64,000 nucleotides of DNA from Lachnospiraceae bacterium (GTDB lineage: Bacteria; Bacillota; Clostridia; Lachnospirales; Lachnospiraceae). The notes below the pieces were generated by a model. It worked only from the letters and a program-made list of their open reading frames with translations, made no database searches and had not been told where the DNA came from. Location of the stretch: contig JAIKXH010000100.1 of the NCBI GenBank assembly GCA_024684215.1, positions 62,001 through 126,000 of the forward strand, given 5' to 3'. The position numbers were made by a program, and so were the translations under genes. Shown here piece by piece: positions 47,480 through 56,293 of the stretch; the first letter of the stretch is position 1; each line of letters starts with the position of its first letter.

Positions 47480-48310
47480 ATGCTATTATACCACTATACG
47501 GACTTTAACGCATTAAACGGAATAGTCGGAAATGCCGAGCTCAGGCTCAACAATATTTTGAATATGAATGACTCCTCCGAGATGCGTCTGTTTGTAAACG
47601 CTCTCAGAGATAATGTTTTGGTAGATTTAAAGAATGCCGGTCTTGACAGAAATTTTACATTGGCAAAAGAATTTTTCAAAAAGGAATTTGCCGAGGAGTT
47701 CCACTATTCAGCTTATGCGGCATGCTTTTCCGAATACCGCGATGATGCTGCTCAGTGGGAAAGATATGCTAAAGGCGGCCAGGGTGTCTGTATCGCCTTT
47801 CATAAAAATATTTTGGAACAGATTGTCGAAGATGCTGCATCCGTATCCCTCAAAAAAGTATGCTATCAGGATACTGTAGAAGGTCATGAACTTATAGCCA
47901 AATTAACCGAGGCCATGAGTGATCTTTCTGCATTCGAGGGCGATCAAAAAGACCTTCACACTTTGATGCAGGATGCCTGGATATCATCGGCAGCATTTAA
48001 ACACCCTTCATTTACTTCCGAAAATGAAGTAAGACTTATTTACACCCCTTACAGTGCAGAGGAAGCTGCAGTAAAACCCAAATACCACATAGCATGGGAC
48101 CGTATCAAAAAATACTACCCTCTTGATCTGGTTGAACTTTGCGGAAGATTCGGAATTCACCTTGTGGACCTTGTCGAAGAAATCATTATAGGTCCCGCAT
48201 CACCTCAGTCACTTCCTATTTTGCAGGACTATCTTATAGACAGTGGTCTTAGGACTTTATCCAAAAAGGTTACTCTTTCCAACTGTCCTCTCAGAAAGCC
48301 TACAACATAA
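47480..48310 (+). CDS. DUF2971 domain protein
   Basis: About 276 aa, started at the ATG at 47480 behind GGAGGC; the track's upstream 22 residues overlap the divergent promoter. The opening 'LLYHYTDFNALNGIV' with 'LRLNNILNMNDSSEM' and 'YAACFSEYRDDAAQWERYAKGGQGVCIAF' is the DUF2971 signature. The protein is soluble and its function is unknown. It is one of only two plus-strand genes and appears monocistronic, ending at a shared bidirectional terminator. Confidence 0.88.
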   Translation: MLLYHYTDFNALNGIVGNAELRLNNILNMNDSSEMRLFVNALRDNVLVDLKNAGLDRNFTLAKEFFKKEFAEEFHYSAYAACFSEYRDDAAQWERYAKGGQGVCIAFHKNILEQIVEDAASVSLKKVCYQDTVEGHELIAKLTEAMSDLSAFEGDQKDLHTLMQDAWISSAAFKHPSFTSENEVRLIYTPYSAEEAAVKPKYHIAWDRIKKYYPLDLVELCGRFGIHLVDLVEEIIIGPASPQSLPILQDYLIDSGLRTLSKKVTLSNCPLRKPTT

Positions 48311-48393
48311 ATTGTTTTACAAAATTCTATTTATAACTATTTTGCGATTAATTCCATTAGGCTTTTGACACAAATCTAATATAATAATTCAAA

Positions 48394-48425
48394 AAAGGCG
48401 ATCCTTCAAAAGAAGAATCGCCTTT
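48394..48425. terminator. Bidirectional terminator between DUF2971 and the lipoprotein gene
   Basis: AAAGGCGATCCTTC pairs with GAAGAATCGCCTTT; six T follow on the minus strand (lipoprotein gene), three T on the plus strand. Confidence 0.88.
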
Positions 48426-48443
48426 AATAATTCATGGCTTAAA

Positions 48444-49295
48444 TTACTTTACAGTAACAGAAGTGATGTGGGGGTTAACTCCCTCGTACCAATATACGAA
48501 ACCTTCGCAATCGATAACATCTCCTACATTAAGTCCCTCTACAGTAGCGTAAACATCAGTGGTGTTGTCGCAAAGATAAGACTCAACGGTGAAGGTGTAT
48601 ACGTTTCCGTTAGCATCCTGTACATCGAAGTAAAGGTCACTGTTCTCATCGTGGCTTCCTGAGTTGTCATACTTGTAATCAACAGCGTTTCCGCTCTCTC
48701 TTGCAACTACGGTAAGTCCGTTGAAAGCTGCCTTCTGGTTCTGATAATTGATAAGCTCGTCAGTTCCAAGCTTGTCGGTAAGGTCGGTAGCTTCTGCTAC
48801 GAAAGTATCTCCATCCTCAACGAACTCGAAAGTAGCGTCGGTGATTTCAACTTCGCCTGACCACTCTGACTTAAATCCGTGAACCTTGATCTTGGTTCCC
48901 TCGGTAAGCTTTGCAGCGTCTTCCTCAGAGCAAGCAAGCTCATAAAGGAAATATGCTCCGTCAGCGTCCTGGGTGTAAACGGTAACCTTGTCTTCCCACC
49001 ATGACTGATGAGCCTGTACATAGGTAACAACGGTAACTTCGGTGTCAAGCTCAGCTGCTGCATAATCAGCATAGCTCATAGCTTCTGCTTCTTCAACAGT
49101 TTCTACTGCTTCAGTAACTTCTTCCTTAACTTCCTCAGCAGCTTCAGTTACAGCCTCTGCTGCTTCCTCTGCTACTTCTTCTACAGCTGCCTGAGTATCC
49201 TCAACAACTTCGTTTGCGGCATCCTTTGCGCCACATGCTGCAAGGCTAAGAGCCATTGCACTTGCTAATACTATACTAGCAATCTTCTTTTTCAT
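48444..49295 (-). CDS. Low-complexity lipoprotein with a C-terminal OB-like domain
   Basis: A 283-aa exported lipoprotein: signal peptide with lipobox LAAC, then a long Glu/Ala/Val-rich stretch (about residues 25-75, repeats of 'EEVTEAVE' type) likely to be a helical stalk. Two similar beta-rich segments follow, 'DTEVTVVTYVQAHQSWW...VTVYTQDADGAYFLYEL' and 'NGLTVVARESGN...YFDVQDANGNVYTFTVES', each ending in a 'GDVIDCEGF' or 'GTKIKVHGF' strand. They look like paired OB folds, as in other nucleic-acid- or ligand-binding lipoproteins; the ligand is unknown. Single-gene unit with structured leader and terminator. Confidence 0.8.
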   Translation of the reverse strand: MKKKIASIVLASAMALSLAACGAKDAANEVVEDTQAAVEEVAEEAAEAVTEAAEEVKEEVTEAVETVEEAEAMSYADYAAAELDTEVTVVTYVQAHQSWWEDKVTVYTQDADGAYFLYELACSEEDAAKLTEGTKIKVHGFKSEWSGEVEITDATFEFVEDGDTFVAEATDLTDKLGTDELINYQNQKAAFNGLTVVARESGNAVDYKYDNSGSHDENSDLYFDVQDANGNVYTFTVESYLCDNTTDVYATVEGLNVGDVIDCEGFVYWYEGVNPHITSVTVK

Positions 49296-49389
49296 AATTG
49301 TTCTCCTCTCTTGAAATCGCCTTTAACGGCAATATTTACAAGACGGCTATGCGCCATGAGAGTATTTGTACTCTCTGATAAAGATTATA
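49296..49389 (-). promoter_or_regulatory. Promoter and hairpin-rich leader of the lipoprotein gene
   Basis: A TATAAT (complement 49384-49389) with only a weak T-rich -35 region. The leader contains the hairpin GAGAGT/ACTCTC (49358-49375), followed by two short GC stems (GGC..GCC, GCC..GGC) before the GAGGAG ribosome site. No known riboswitch match. Confidence 0.45.
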
Positions 49390-49404
49390 CAAAATATAGA
49401 TAAA

Positions 49405-49443
49405 TACAAAAATAGCCACAATACCTAAAAATATTGTGGCTAT
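49405..49443 (-). terminator. Terminator of the CNBD-ABC-EAL operon
   Basis: ATAGCCACAAT pairs with ATTGTGGCTAT across about 10 nt; the minus strand continues TTTTTGTATTTA. It lies about 90 nt past the EAL gene stop. Confidence 0.9.
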
Positions 49444-49528
49444 CTTTCATTTTTCCGTTATTTTACATACTCAAAAATGCTGAATATTCTTTATTTTTCG
49501 GCTTTTTAAACTATAATACAGGACATCT

Positions 49529-51664
49529 CTATCTATACTCGCCGTAATCGACATTGTGAAAATACGGATAACCGTTTATCGAAAAACGATTCTTTCCGTG
49601 CTTTATAATAATATTCTCCTCAGGCGCCATAGTGTCTTTCTGGCAGGCAGTCATAAGGTCAACCGATGTGTCGGAATCGGATATATGTATCATAGTATTA
49701 CTGCTTAGGCCTCCGTAAGCAAGCGCATGGGAACCGCTTCCCTTTACGCGAAGAGTAGCTCTGTCCTGATTGTAGTTTGTACCGCCCTTTACAGAACCGG
49801 CGCCCACAATATAATCGCCCCTTATATCCAGATATATACTGGCATCGCTAAATTCAATATCCGCCTTATCGCCCTCTATCGATCCGATGCATGAAACTTC
49901 AGTTCCCTCGCAATTGCATTTTATTGAAGCATTCTTTGTTTTCACATCGCAATTGCTTTTAATAGAGCCGATTCCTACGCCTTTGGTAACCGCAAGCGCA
50001 ATTTCGATTTCCGATTCCTCGATATCTACCGAAATATCGTTGTAATGGCTTCCGATTCCCACGCCGTAGCCGCAGTTTACAATGAGATTGTATTTGCCCT
50101 TATTAATCCTGATATTTCCGCCGTTTCCGGAACCTATAGCCACACCGGAATTACCCTTTACATCGATATCGATAAAACCGTCCTGGTTAAATATAAGCTC
50201 ACCGTTTCCGGACTCTAAATTATTACCGATTCCGTACGTACTCTGTCCGTCAAGCGCAATATTTAAATTTCCGGGTCCGATAATTGTAAGCTTCGAACTT
50301 TCCGGAACCATGATCCCGCCCTTATCAAACCTGTTATCTCCTATAAGCACAAGCGTTACATCACAATTCTCTCCAAGTTCCACACAGGATTTTCCCTGTG
50401 CGCAGGATAGATGAGCATTTTCCAAAGTAAGCTTTCCTTTATAGCTTGCATAAATCTCAACATGCGCCTTTGTCTTAAGATTATGCGTGCCGGAAACAGT
50501 GATATCATTGGATTCTCTCTCATCCTTGCCTATAAGAATACATGAATAATTTGATTTGCTTATAGATGAAAGATTTACCCTGCCGGTATCATCCGCAATA
50601 TATACCGGCTGCTTTTTACCGACATTGTATTCATCTCTGTATCGTAAGATTTCGCGTCTGATATCGCTGTCTATTTCTCTTATGATATTGGGCGAAGGAT
50701 GAGCGGTATAATAACCCTGGATAAGGTCTACGCCCATTCTTACAACCATTCTTAGCTCTCTCCATGTCTCAACGCCCTCTGCAAGAGAAAGAATATTATT
50801 ATCTTTGCAAAAATCTATAAGTTCCTTAACAAATCTCTGCTTTTTGGGATATTTATCGATTTCCTGAAGCAAAGACCTGTCTATCTTTACGTAGGAAGGC
50901 ATATACTGCAAAAGATTCATTACATTGGAATAACCTGTTCCGTAATCATCGAGCGCAAGTCCTATACCTATAAGCTCGTAACGTCTTTTTATAGCTCGAA
51001 GAGTCGCCTCATCGGCTTCAGTCTGCTCGGTAATCTCCACAACAACATTCTGAGCATGGTCAATAAGTGCAGACTCTATATCGACATAGTCGTCGGGCAG
51101 CAGCCTTGCTCCGGGGATACTGTTGATAAAGATAAGTCTGTCTTTTATAAAATCCAAATTCTCGTCTATTAGTTCGGCAACGTTTAAAAAAGTAAGTCTT
51201 TCGACATCACCGAGTCTGCCGAGAATTTCGCTGTATTTAAGAATTTTAACGGGGTTTATGCTATCAGCATACTTTCTGGCTCTCATAAGAGCCTCAAAAG
51301 CAAATATATGGCCTGTTTCGGCACTGACAATAGGCTGGAAATAATAATTTAAAAGATTATTGTCAAGTATTTCAACAACCTGCTCAAGTTCATGTCTTTC
51401 CTCCTCGGACAAAGCTTCAATGCTCTTTTGCCTAAGTTCGGACACACTCTCTTTTCTTCCGAAAGCACCTGCAAAGATATATGCATCAACTTCAAAATTT
51501 TTAAAGGCATCCATTGCACTTTCCGAAGTCATGTTGTTTATTCGAGGAAGTATCCTGACTTCGCAATCAGCTTCCTCGATACTTTTTTTGATCTTGTCGA
51601 TCAGTTCGCCGTTCTCTTCGGCTATTTCACTGTCTGTCAAAATACCAAAAATTTTCTTTGCCAT
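49529..51664 (-). CDS. EAL-domain protein with C-terminal beta-helix
   Basis: About 711 aa, started at the ATG at 51664 (MAKKIFG). Residues 1-85 form a small Rossmann-like domain. An EAL domain (about 105-325) follows with catalytic residues apparently intact: EAL in 'FEALMR', Asn in 'FINSIP', Glu in 'VEITEQ', 'LDDYGTGYSN', 'VKIDRSL', 'EGVET' and 'QGYY'. It should therefore cleave c-di-GMP. The last 330 residues are short Gly/Asp/Asn-rich rungs ('GVGIGSHYNDISVDIEES', 'GVAIGSGNGGNIRINKG') typical of a right-handed parallel beta-helix. No signal peptide or membrane helix, so the helix is cytosolic. The gene is 21 nt downstream of the SBP gene and ends the operon. Confidence 0.87.
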   Translation of the reverse strand: MAKKIFGILTDSEIAEENGELIDKIKKSIEEADCEVRILPRINNMTSESAMDAFKNFEVDAYIFAGAFGRKESVSELRQKSIEALSEEERHELEQVVEILDNNLLNYYFQPIVSAETGHIFAFEALMRARKYADSINPVKILKYSEILGRLGDVERLTFLNVAELIDENLDFIKDRLIFINSIPGARLLPDDYVDIESALIDHAQNVVVEITEQTEADEATLRAIKRRYELIGIGLALDDYGTGYSNVMNLLQYMPSYVKIDRSLLQEIDKYPKKQRFVKELIDFCKDNNILSLAEGVETWRELRMVVRMGVDLIQGYYTAHPSPNIIREIDSDIRREILRYRDEYNVGKKQPVYIADDTGRVNLSSISKSNYSCILIGKDERESNDITVSGTHNLKTKAHVEIYASYKGKLTLENAHLSCAQGKSCVELGENCDVTLVLIGDNRFDKGGIMVPESSKLTIIGPGNLNIALDGQSTYGIGNNLESGNGELIFNQDGFIDIDVKGNSGVAIGSGNGGNIRINKGKYNLIVNCGYGVGIGSHYNDISVDIEESEIEIALAVTKGVGIGSIKSNCDVKTKNASIKCNCEGTEVSCIGSIEGDKADIEFSDASIYLDIRGDYIVGAGSVKGGTNYNQDRATLRVKGSGSHALAYGGLSSNTMIHISDSDTSVDLMTACQKDTMAPEENIIIKHGKNRFSINGYPYFHNVDYGEYR

Positions 51665-51685
51665 AAAACCTACCCGCAAAAATAA

Positions 51686-53314
51686 CTATTTGTTATTTCT
51701 TCTTCCCTTAATTTTTGTAAAACAAAAATACAATAAGATCAGAGCCCAAACAGACAAAAGGGCTATTATTAAAGCTTTAGCTCCCGCAGGAAGCGGTCCT
51801 AAATCCGGCTTTTGCCCGGATGAAGCGCCTGCGGCCGCACCAAGCTGGTCCAGCCTATACAGCGATATAATATCATCATAAAGTTTTTCGAAATATGCAT
51901 CATCCACAGTTTGCTTTCTTCGCATGGATTTGGATGTATTTTCGATAAGCTGACCCGCAGCGTCTCTGACGGATGCCGAGCCGTTAAATACAGGCGTTAT
52001 AAAGGTATTTTCAATATTATCAAGAAGCATCTTTGTAGCATCTATCTTTATACTGTAGTATGTGGTATTGTTCTCTCCGCCTCTTGAGAGATAGTCAAGG
52101 TATTCTGCACTGTTTTGTGCCTTTAAAGTGACCGGTACATAACCTTCGGTTTCGGCATAAGGTATCTGAACATCGTTGGTTAAGAGAAATTGCGTAAATA
52201 GCCAAGAAGCCAATACTTCCTGAGGATCTTCCTTGTTAAATACACAAACAGACGGCCCTTGAGAAATCATAAGCGGATTTGAAGGATCTACCTGAGGAAT
52301 CCTTCTTACCACAACATCTATATCACTTATTATATCATCGGAACAAATATCGGACAATGGTGCTTCAGGTCCCATCCAGGTTGCTCCGGCAGTTGAATCT
52401 ATGGCAAAAATACATTGTCCGGCGTTAAGAAAATTACCGGGATAACTTGAAATCTTAAAGGTTGAAAAAGACTTTGTTCCCGCATGAACTGCAATCTCTT
52501 CAAGAATACCCTTTGTATCATCGTTAAACAAAAGAACATCCCCGGCCTCTGTGGTGTAATCGTAACCGTTTTGTTTTAAGAGCTGGATCATCATATTATC
52601 CGTAGATTTATAGATAAACGGGATCAGCACCTTTTGTCCGTTTACAACAAAATTATCATCCCCGTCCTTTTTCATAGCCTCTTCCGATACTTCCCAGATA
52701 AAATCCCAGGTTATATCGTCAGGGAGCTCATATCCAAGCTTTTCAACATAGGTCTTGTTAACATACAAAGCTTCGGAAGACCTCATATAAGGGAGTGCAT
52801 AAAGCTTTCCGCCTATTTCACATTCTTCCAGATACTTTGACACCACTTCGTCTTTTTCAGGCGCATCAAAATTCACTTCACTGCCGCCAAGTCCGTATTT
52901 TGGATCATCTATTAAATCAGACAGGCATAGCACCTGATTGTTACCTGTAAGATAAGTCGCTATATGGTCCGGATATGTAATGCAGACATTTGGCGTGGTA
53001 TTTGTAGCGATATTTGTGATTACATCATTATAAATCTTTCCGTAATCGGTATAAAATCTGAGATTAACCTTAATATTTGGATAAATCTCCTCAAATGCAG
53101 TCACGGACTCTTCGTAAATGGTAGTCTGAGCTTTATTCGTATCATTTTTTGCCCAAAAGGTTATTTCAATGTCTTTTGAAGTATCAAACTCTTCAGGCAT
53201 TTGAAATCCTGCATTGCCGGAAGAAGCATGACATCCTGTAAGCATAAGACATGAAAATGCCGCAAATGCCAACACTAAATGCTTACCAAAGGATTTAAAA
53301 AACTTGCCGATCAT
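51686..53314 (-). CDS. Sugar-binding lipoprotein with extra C-terminal membrane helix
   Basis: A 542-aa family-1 solute-binding protein. The signal peptide ends in lipobox LTGC. The domain begins 'DIEITFWAKNDTNKAQTTIYEESVTAFEEIYPNIKVN' and contains 'DSTAGATWMGPEAPL'. Unlike normal binding proteins it ends with a linker, a hydrophobic helix ('ALIIALLSVWALILLYFCF') and a basic tail, so it should be anchored at both ends. That would make it closer to a tethered receptor than a mobile scavenger. Its ATG overlaps the MalG-type stop codon (ATGA), implying translational coupling. Confidence 0.9.
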   Translation of the reverse strand: MIGKFFKSFGKHLVLAFAAFSCLMLTGCHASSGNAGFQMPEEFDTSKDIEITFWAKNDTNKAQTTIYEESVTAFEEIYPNIKVNLRFYTDYGKIYNDVITNIATNTTPNVCITYPDHIATYLTGNNQVLCLSDLIDDPKYGLGGSEVNFDAPEKDEVVSKYLEECEIGGKLYALPYMRSSEALYVNKTYVEKLGYELPDDITWDFIWEVSEEAMKKDGDDNFVVNGQKVLIPFIYKSTDNMMIQLLKQNGYDYTTEAGDVLLFNDDTKGILEEIAVHAGTKSFSTFKISSYPGNFLNAGQCIFAIDSTAGATWMGPEAPLSDICSDDIISDIDVVVRRIPQVDPSNPLMISQGPSVCVFNKEDPQEVLASWLFTQFLLTNDVQIPYAETEGYVPVTLKAQNSAEYLDYLSRGGENNTTYYSIKIDATKMLLDNIENTFITPVFNGSASVRDAAGQLIENTSKSMRRKQTVDDAYFEKLYDDIISLYRLDQLGAAAGASSGQKPDLGPLPAGAKALIIALLSVWALILLYFCFTKIKGRRNNK

Positions 53315-54186
53315 CCCTTTGTACCTCCTCTCGAAACACCGGTCATAACGGTTTTTCTAAACACGAGGAAAAGCACAATAAGCGGCAGTGAAATAACAAC
53401 GACAGCCGCCATCATGGCAGGTATGTTCTCTCGACCGAATCCGTTTTCTCTTATCTCCTGGATTCCGTTTGAAACAAGGAAAAAGTTTGGATCGTCGGTT
53501 ATTAGCCTGGGCCATACGTATGAGTTCCAGCACTCTATAACTTTTAAAATAATGATCGTTACAAGTGTAGGTCTGGCGATAGGCACCATAACCTTTATAA
53601 GATACTTAAAATCTCCCGTTCCGTCCACCTTCGCCGCATAATATAGATTATCGGGCACTGCTTCAAAGTTTTCCTTTAAAAGATAAATATAGAAAACAGA
53701 AGCCACCGAAGGAAGTATAAGTCCGGGAAAGCTGTTTCTCATATCAAGATTTGTAACGGTAACAAAATTGGTTATGATAACAAGCTCATTAGGTATCATC
53801 ATTAAAGCAAGGAAAAGAACAAAAACTATATTTTTCCCCTTGAACTGAAGTCTCGCAAAAGCATACGCCGCCAGAGTCGTAACAACAAGCATGATCACGG
53901 TCGTAACTATGGTGAAAATTGCGGTATTAAGCAAATATTTCCCCAATGATACCGTGGTAAATGCATCATAGTAATTTTGAAATGTAGGGTTTGTAGCATA
54001 AAATTTCGGTATAAATTCCGAATTATATGAGCTGTAGCTCTTGAAGGAAGTAAGGATCATCCAGTAAAAAGGAAACAGCACAATAAGCCCCCATATTCCC
54101 AGCAAAATGTAGGTGAGGGTCTTGCCTGCTATGTCCTTAAACTTAGCTTCCTTTTCAATTTCTTCGTATTCGTGACTTTTGTCCAT
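53311..54186 (-). CDS. Carbohydrate ABC transporter permease, MalG type
   Basis: A 291-aa permease with six helices and the EAA loop 'YYAAKVDGTGDFKYLIKVMVPIARPTLV'. 'PFYWMILTSFKSYSSYNSEFIPKF' and 'RTVMTGVSRGGTKG' are typical of the N- and C-termini of CUT1 family MalG/UgpE-like proteins. AAGGAAC precedes the start, 19 nt after the MalF-type gene. Confidence 0.94.
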   Translation of the reverse strand: MDKSHEYEEIEKEAKFKDIAGKTLTYILLGIWGLIVLFPFYWMILTSFKSYSSYNSEFIPKFYATNPTFQNYYDAFTTVSLGKYLLNTAIFTIVTTVIMLVVTTLAAYAFARLQFKGKNIVFVLFLALMMIPNELVIITNFVTVTNLDMRNSFPGLILPSVASVFYIYLLKENFEAVPDNLYYAAKVDGTGDFKYLIKVMVPIARPTLVTIIILKVIECWNSYVWPRLITDDPNFFLVSNGIQEIRENGFGRENIPAMMAAVVVISLPLIVLFLVFRKTVMTGVSRGGTKG

Positions 54187-54205
54187 CTTAAAAGTTCCTT
54201 AAATC

Positions 54206-55102
54206 CTATCGCTTGCTCTTATTTCTTACAAGCAAATTGATAACTGTAATCGTAAGCACAATTGAAAACAATATGATAGCAGCCGCCGAAGCGTATGAAG
54301 GATATCCACCGCTGTCCCCGTAAAGCATATCGTACACATAACCAACTATAGTATTCATCTCGGCAACATTCAGATTTGTTCCAAAGAGCGCAACCGCATC
54401 GCTGTATGCCTTAAACGCTCCGATAAAACCTGTAATTACAAGATAAAAAATCATAGGTGAAATCATAGGAAGTGTGATTCTGAAAAATATCCTTGTATTT
54501 GAAGTACCGTCCACTCTTGCAGCACTGTAATAAATAGGATTTACACTGGCAAGCGAGCTTGTAAGCACCAGCACCTTAAAGGGCATTACGATCCAGATGG
54601 TATAAATACATAAAACCATCATTTTAGCCCAGTAAGGACCTTCTATAAAATCAACGCTCTTTCCGCCAAATGCAGTAATTAGCAAATTTACCATACCGTC
54701 GGTATATGCGGTCTTTTTAAATAGAATCATAAAAACGAGTCCGACAGCAAGTGTATTTGTAACATAGGGTAAGAAATAAATCGTCTGAAACAGCTCTTTT
54801 AATTTTGTTATTTTGTTGAGTCCGAGCGAAATCAAAAGAGATAGTATAGTTGATGAAGGAACGGTAATTGCAACCAAAATAAGAGTGTTCTTAAGAGCCT
54901 GTAAAAAATAGGGGTCGTGAAGAACATATGAATAATTGTAAATACCGGTCCCAAATGAAGTCTGAGACGCAGAATTATATCCCTCTTCAAATGAATATAC
55001 AAAAACATCTATAAGAGGATATACCATAAACACGCCAAGAAATATCAGCGCAGGCAATAAATAAAGCCAGGCTTTTAAATTGCTTTTAAAAGTAGATTCC
55101 AT
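54206..55102 (-). CDS. Sugar ABC transporter permease, MalF/UgpA type
   Basis: A 298-aa permease with six helices. 'WLYLLPALIFLGVFMVYPLIDVFVYSF' is the common N-terminus and 'YYSAARVDGTSNTRIFFRITLPMISPMI' the EAA loop. It lacks the long extra periplasmic loop of E. coli MalF, so it is UgpA-like. It lies 17 nt after the ATPase gene. Confidence 0.94.
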   Translation of the reverse strand: MESTFKSNLKAWLYLLPALIFLGVFMVYPLIDVFVYSFEEGYNSASQTSFGTGIYNYSYVLHDPYFLQALKNTLILVAITVPSSTILSLLISLGLNKITKLKELFQTIYFLPYVTNTLAVGLVFMILFKKTAYTDGMVNLLITAFGGKSVDFIEGPYWAKMMVLCIYTIWIVMPFKVLVLTSSLASVNPIYYSAARVDGTSNTRIFFRITLPMISPMIFYLVITGFIGAFKAYSDAVALFGTNLNVAEMNTIVGYVYDMLYGDSGGYPSYASAAAIILFSIVLTITVINLLVRNKSKR

Positions 55103-55119
55103 AATGAACGCCTTACCGT

Positions 55120-56211
55120 TTACAAAAGTCTTTCTTCAGAAGTCTTGTCAAAAACAAAAACCTTTTTGGGATTTAGATTAAATCTGACCGTCGCTTTGCT
55201 TGTGTCAATAACATTATCCGAGCTTATAATTGCTCTGATATCAACATTTTGGCAATTATCATGATGTGCTATAACGCTTATGTCCCTGCCCATAACTTCT
55301 ATTCTCTCAAGTTCTAATGAAAGAACGCCTTCACTGTCATGTTTAAAGCCTTCCGGTCTAATGGTTATATAAACCTCTCCGTCCTTTAAATCCGGAGTGT
55401 CCATTATTTCTTCTTTTCCGATAAAGAGCTTTCCGCCCTTAACATTTCCTTCAAAAACATTTATCGGTGGCGTACCCAAAAACTTTGCAACAAAAAGATT
55501 CTTAGGATTGTCATAAACCTCTTGAGGAGCGCCTATCTGATGCACCACACCGTCCTTCATAACAACGATCTGGTCACAGATACTCATCGCCTCTTCCTGG
55601 TCGTGAGTGACAAAAATAGTCGTAATCTTAGTCTCTTTTTGAATACGTCTTATTTCTTCTCTTGTCTGTAGTCTGAGTCTTGCATCAAGATTTGAAAGGG
55701 GCTCATCAAGAAGGAGAACCTTTGGCATTTTTACAAGTGCTCTTGCTATGGCAACTCGCTGCTGCTGACCTCCCGAGAGCTCCGCAGGCTTTCTTTGCAT
55801 AAGATTGTCAATCTGTACAAGCTTGGCCGCGCCTATTGCCGCAGTCTCCATCTCCTGCTTGGTCATTTTATCCTTGCCCTTTAGATTTTGAAGGGGAAAT
55901 AAAATGTTTTGTCTGACAGTGAGATGAGGATAAAGCGCATAATTCTGAAATACAAGTCCGATTCCTCTGTTTTCGGCGGGAAGCTTTGTAACATCATCCT
56001 CTCCGAAAAAGATCTGACCTCTTGTGGGCTTTTCAAGGCCGCTTATAAGGTTAAGCGTGGTGCTTTTTCCGCATCCGGAAGGTCCCAAAAGGCCGATAAG
56101 CTTGCCATCGGGTATAGTGAAATCAAAATTATTAACTGCTATAACATCCTCGGGATGTTTTTTGTCTCTGGACGGAAATCTCTTGGTGAGATTTTTCAGT
56201 ACGACTTTCAT
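55120..56211 (-). CDS. ABC transporter ATP-binding protein, MsmX/UgpC type
   Basis: A 363-aa ATPase of a CUT1 sugar importer. Walker A is 'GPSGCGKST', the Q loop 'LVFQNYALYPHL', the signature 'LSGGQQQRVAIARAL', Walker B 'KVLLLDEPLSNLDARLR' and the H loop 'TIFVTHDQEEAMS'. A C-terminal TOBE-type regulatory region follows (about 240-360). MsmX-like ATPases often serve several importers, so this one could also power the Lpl permeases 12 kb away (inference). The upstream leader has a small hairpin (CTGTTTT/AAAACAG) and AGGAG. Confidence 0.94.
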   Translation of the reverse strand: MKVVLKNLTKRFPSRDKKHPEDVIAVNNFDFTIPDGKLIGLLGPSGCGKSTTLNLISGLEKPTRGQIFFGEDDVTKLPAENRGIGLVFQNYALYPHLTVRQNILFPLQNLKGKDKMTKQEMETAAIGAAKLVQIDNLMQRKPAELSGGQQQRVAIARALVKMPKVLLLDEPLSNLDARLRLQTREEIRRIQKETKITTIFVTHDQEEAMSICDQIVVMKDGVVHQIGAPQEVYDNPKNLFVAKFLGTPPINVFEGNVKGGKLFIGKEEIMDTPDLKDGEVYITIRPEGFKHDSEGVLSLELERIEVMGRDISVIAHHDNCQNVDIRAIISSDNVIDTSKATVRFNLNPKKVFVFDKTSEERLL

Positions 56212-56293
56212 TTAGCTGACTCCTGTACGAGCTGTTTTACAGCAAAACAGACTCAATATATATATCAAATAATAACCAATGTATATTGTTCGA

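Noticed and set aside
47480-48310. DUF2971 gene as part of a defence island
   Set aside because: No restriction, toxin-antitoxin or other defence gene is nearby and base composition is like its surroundings.
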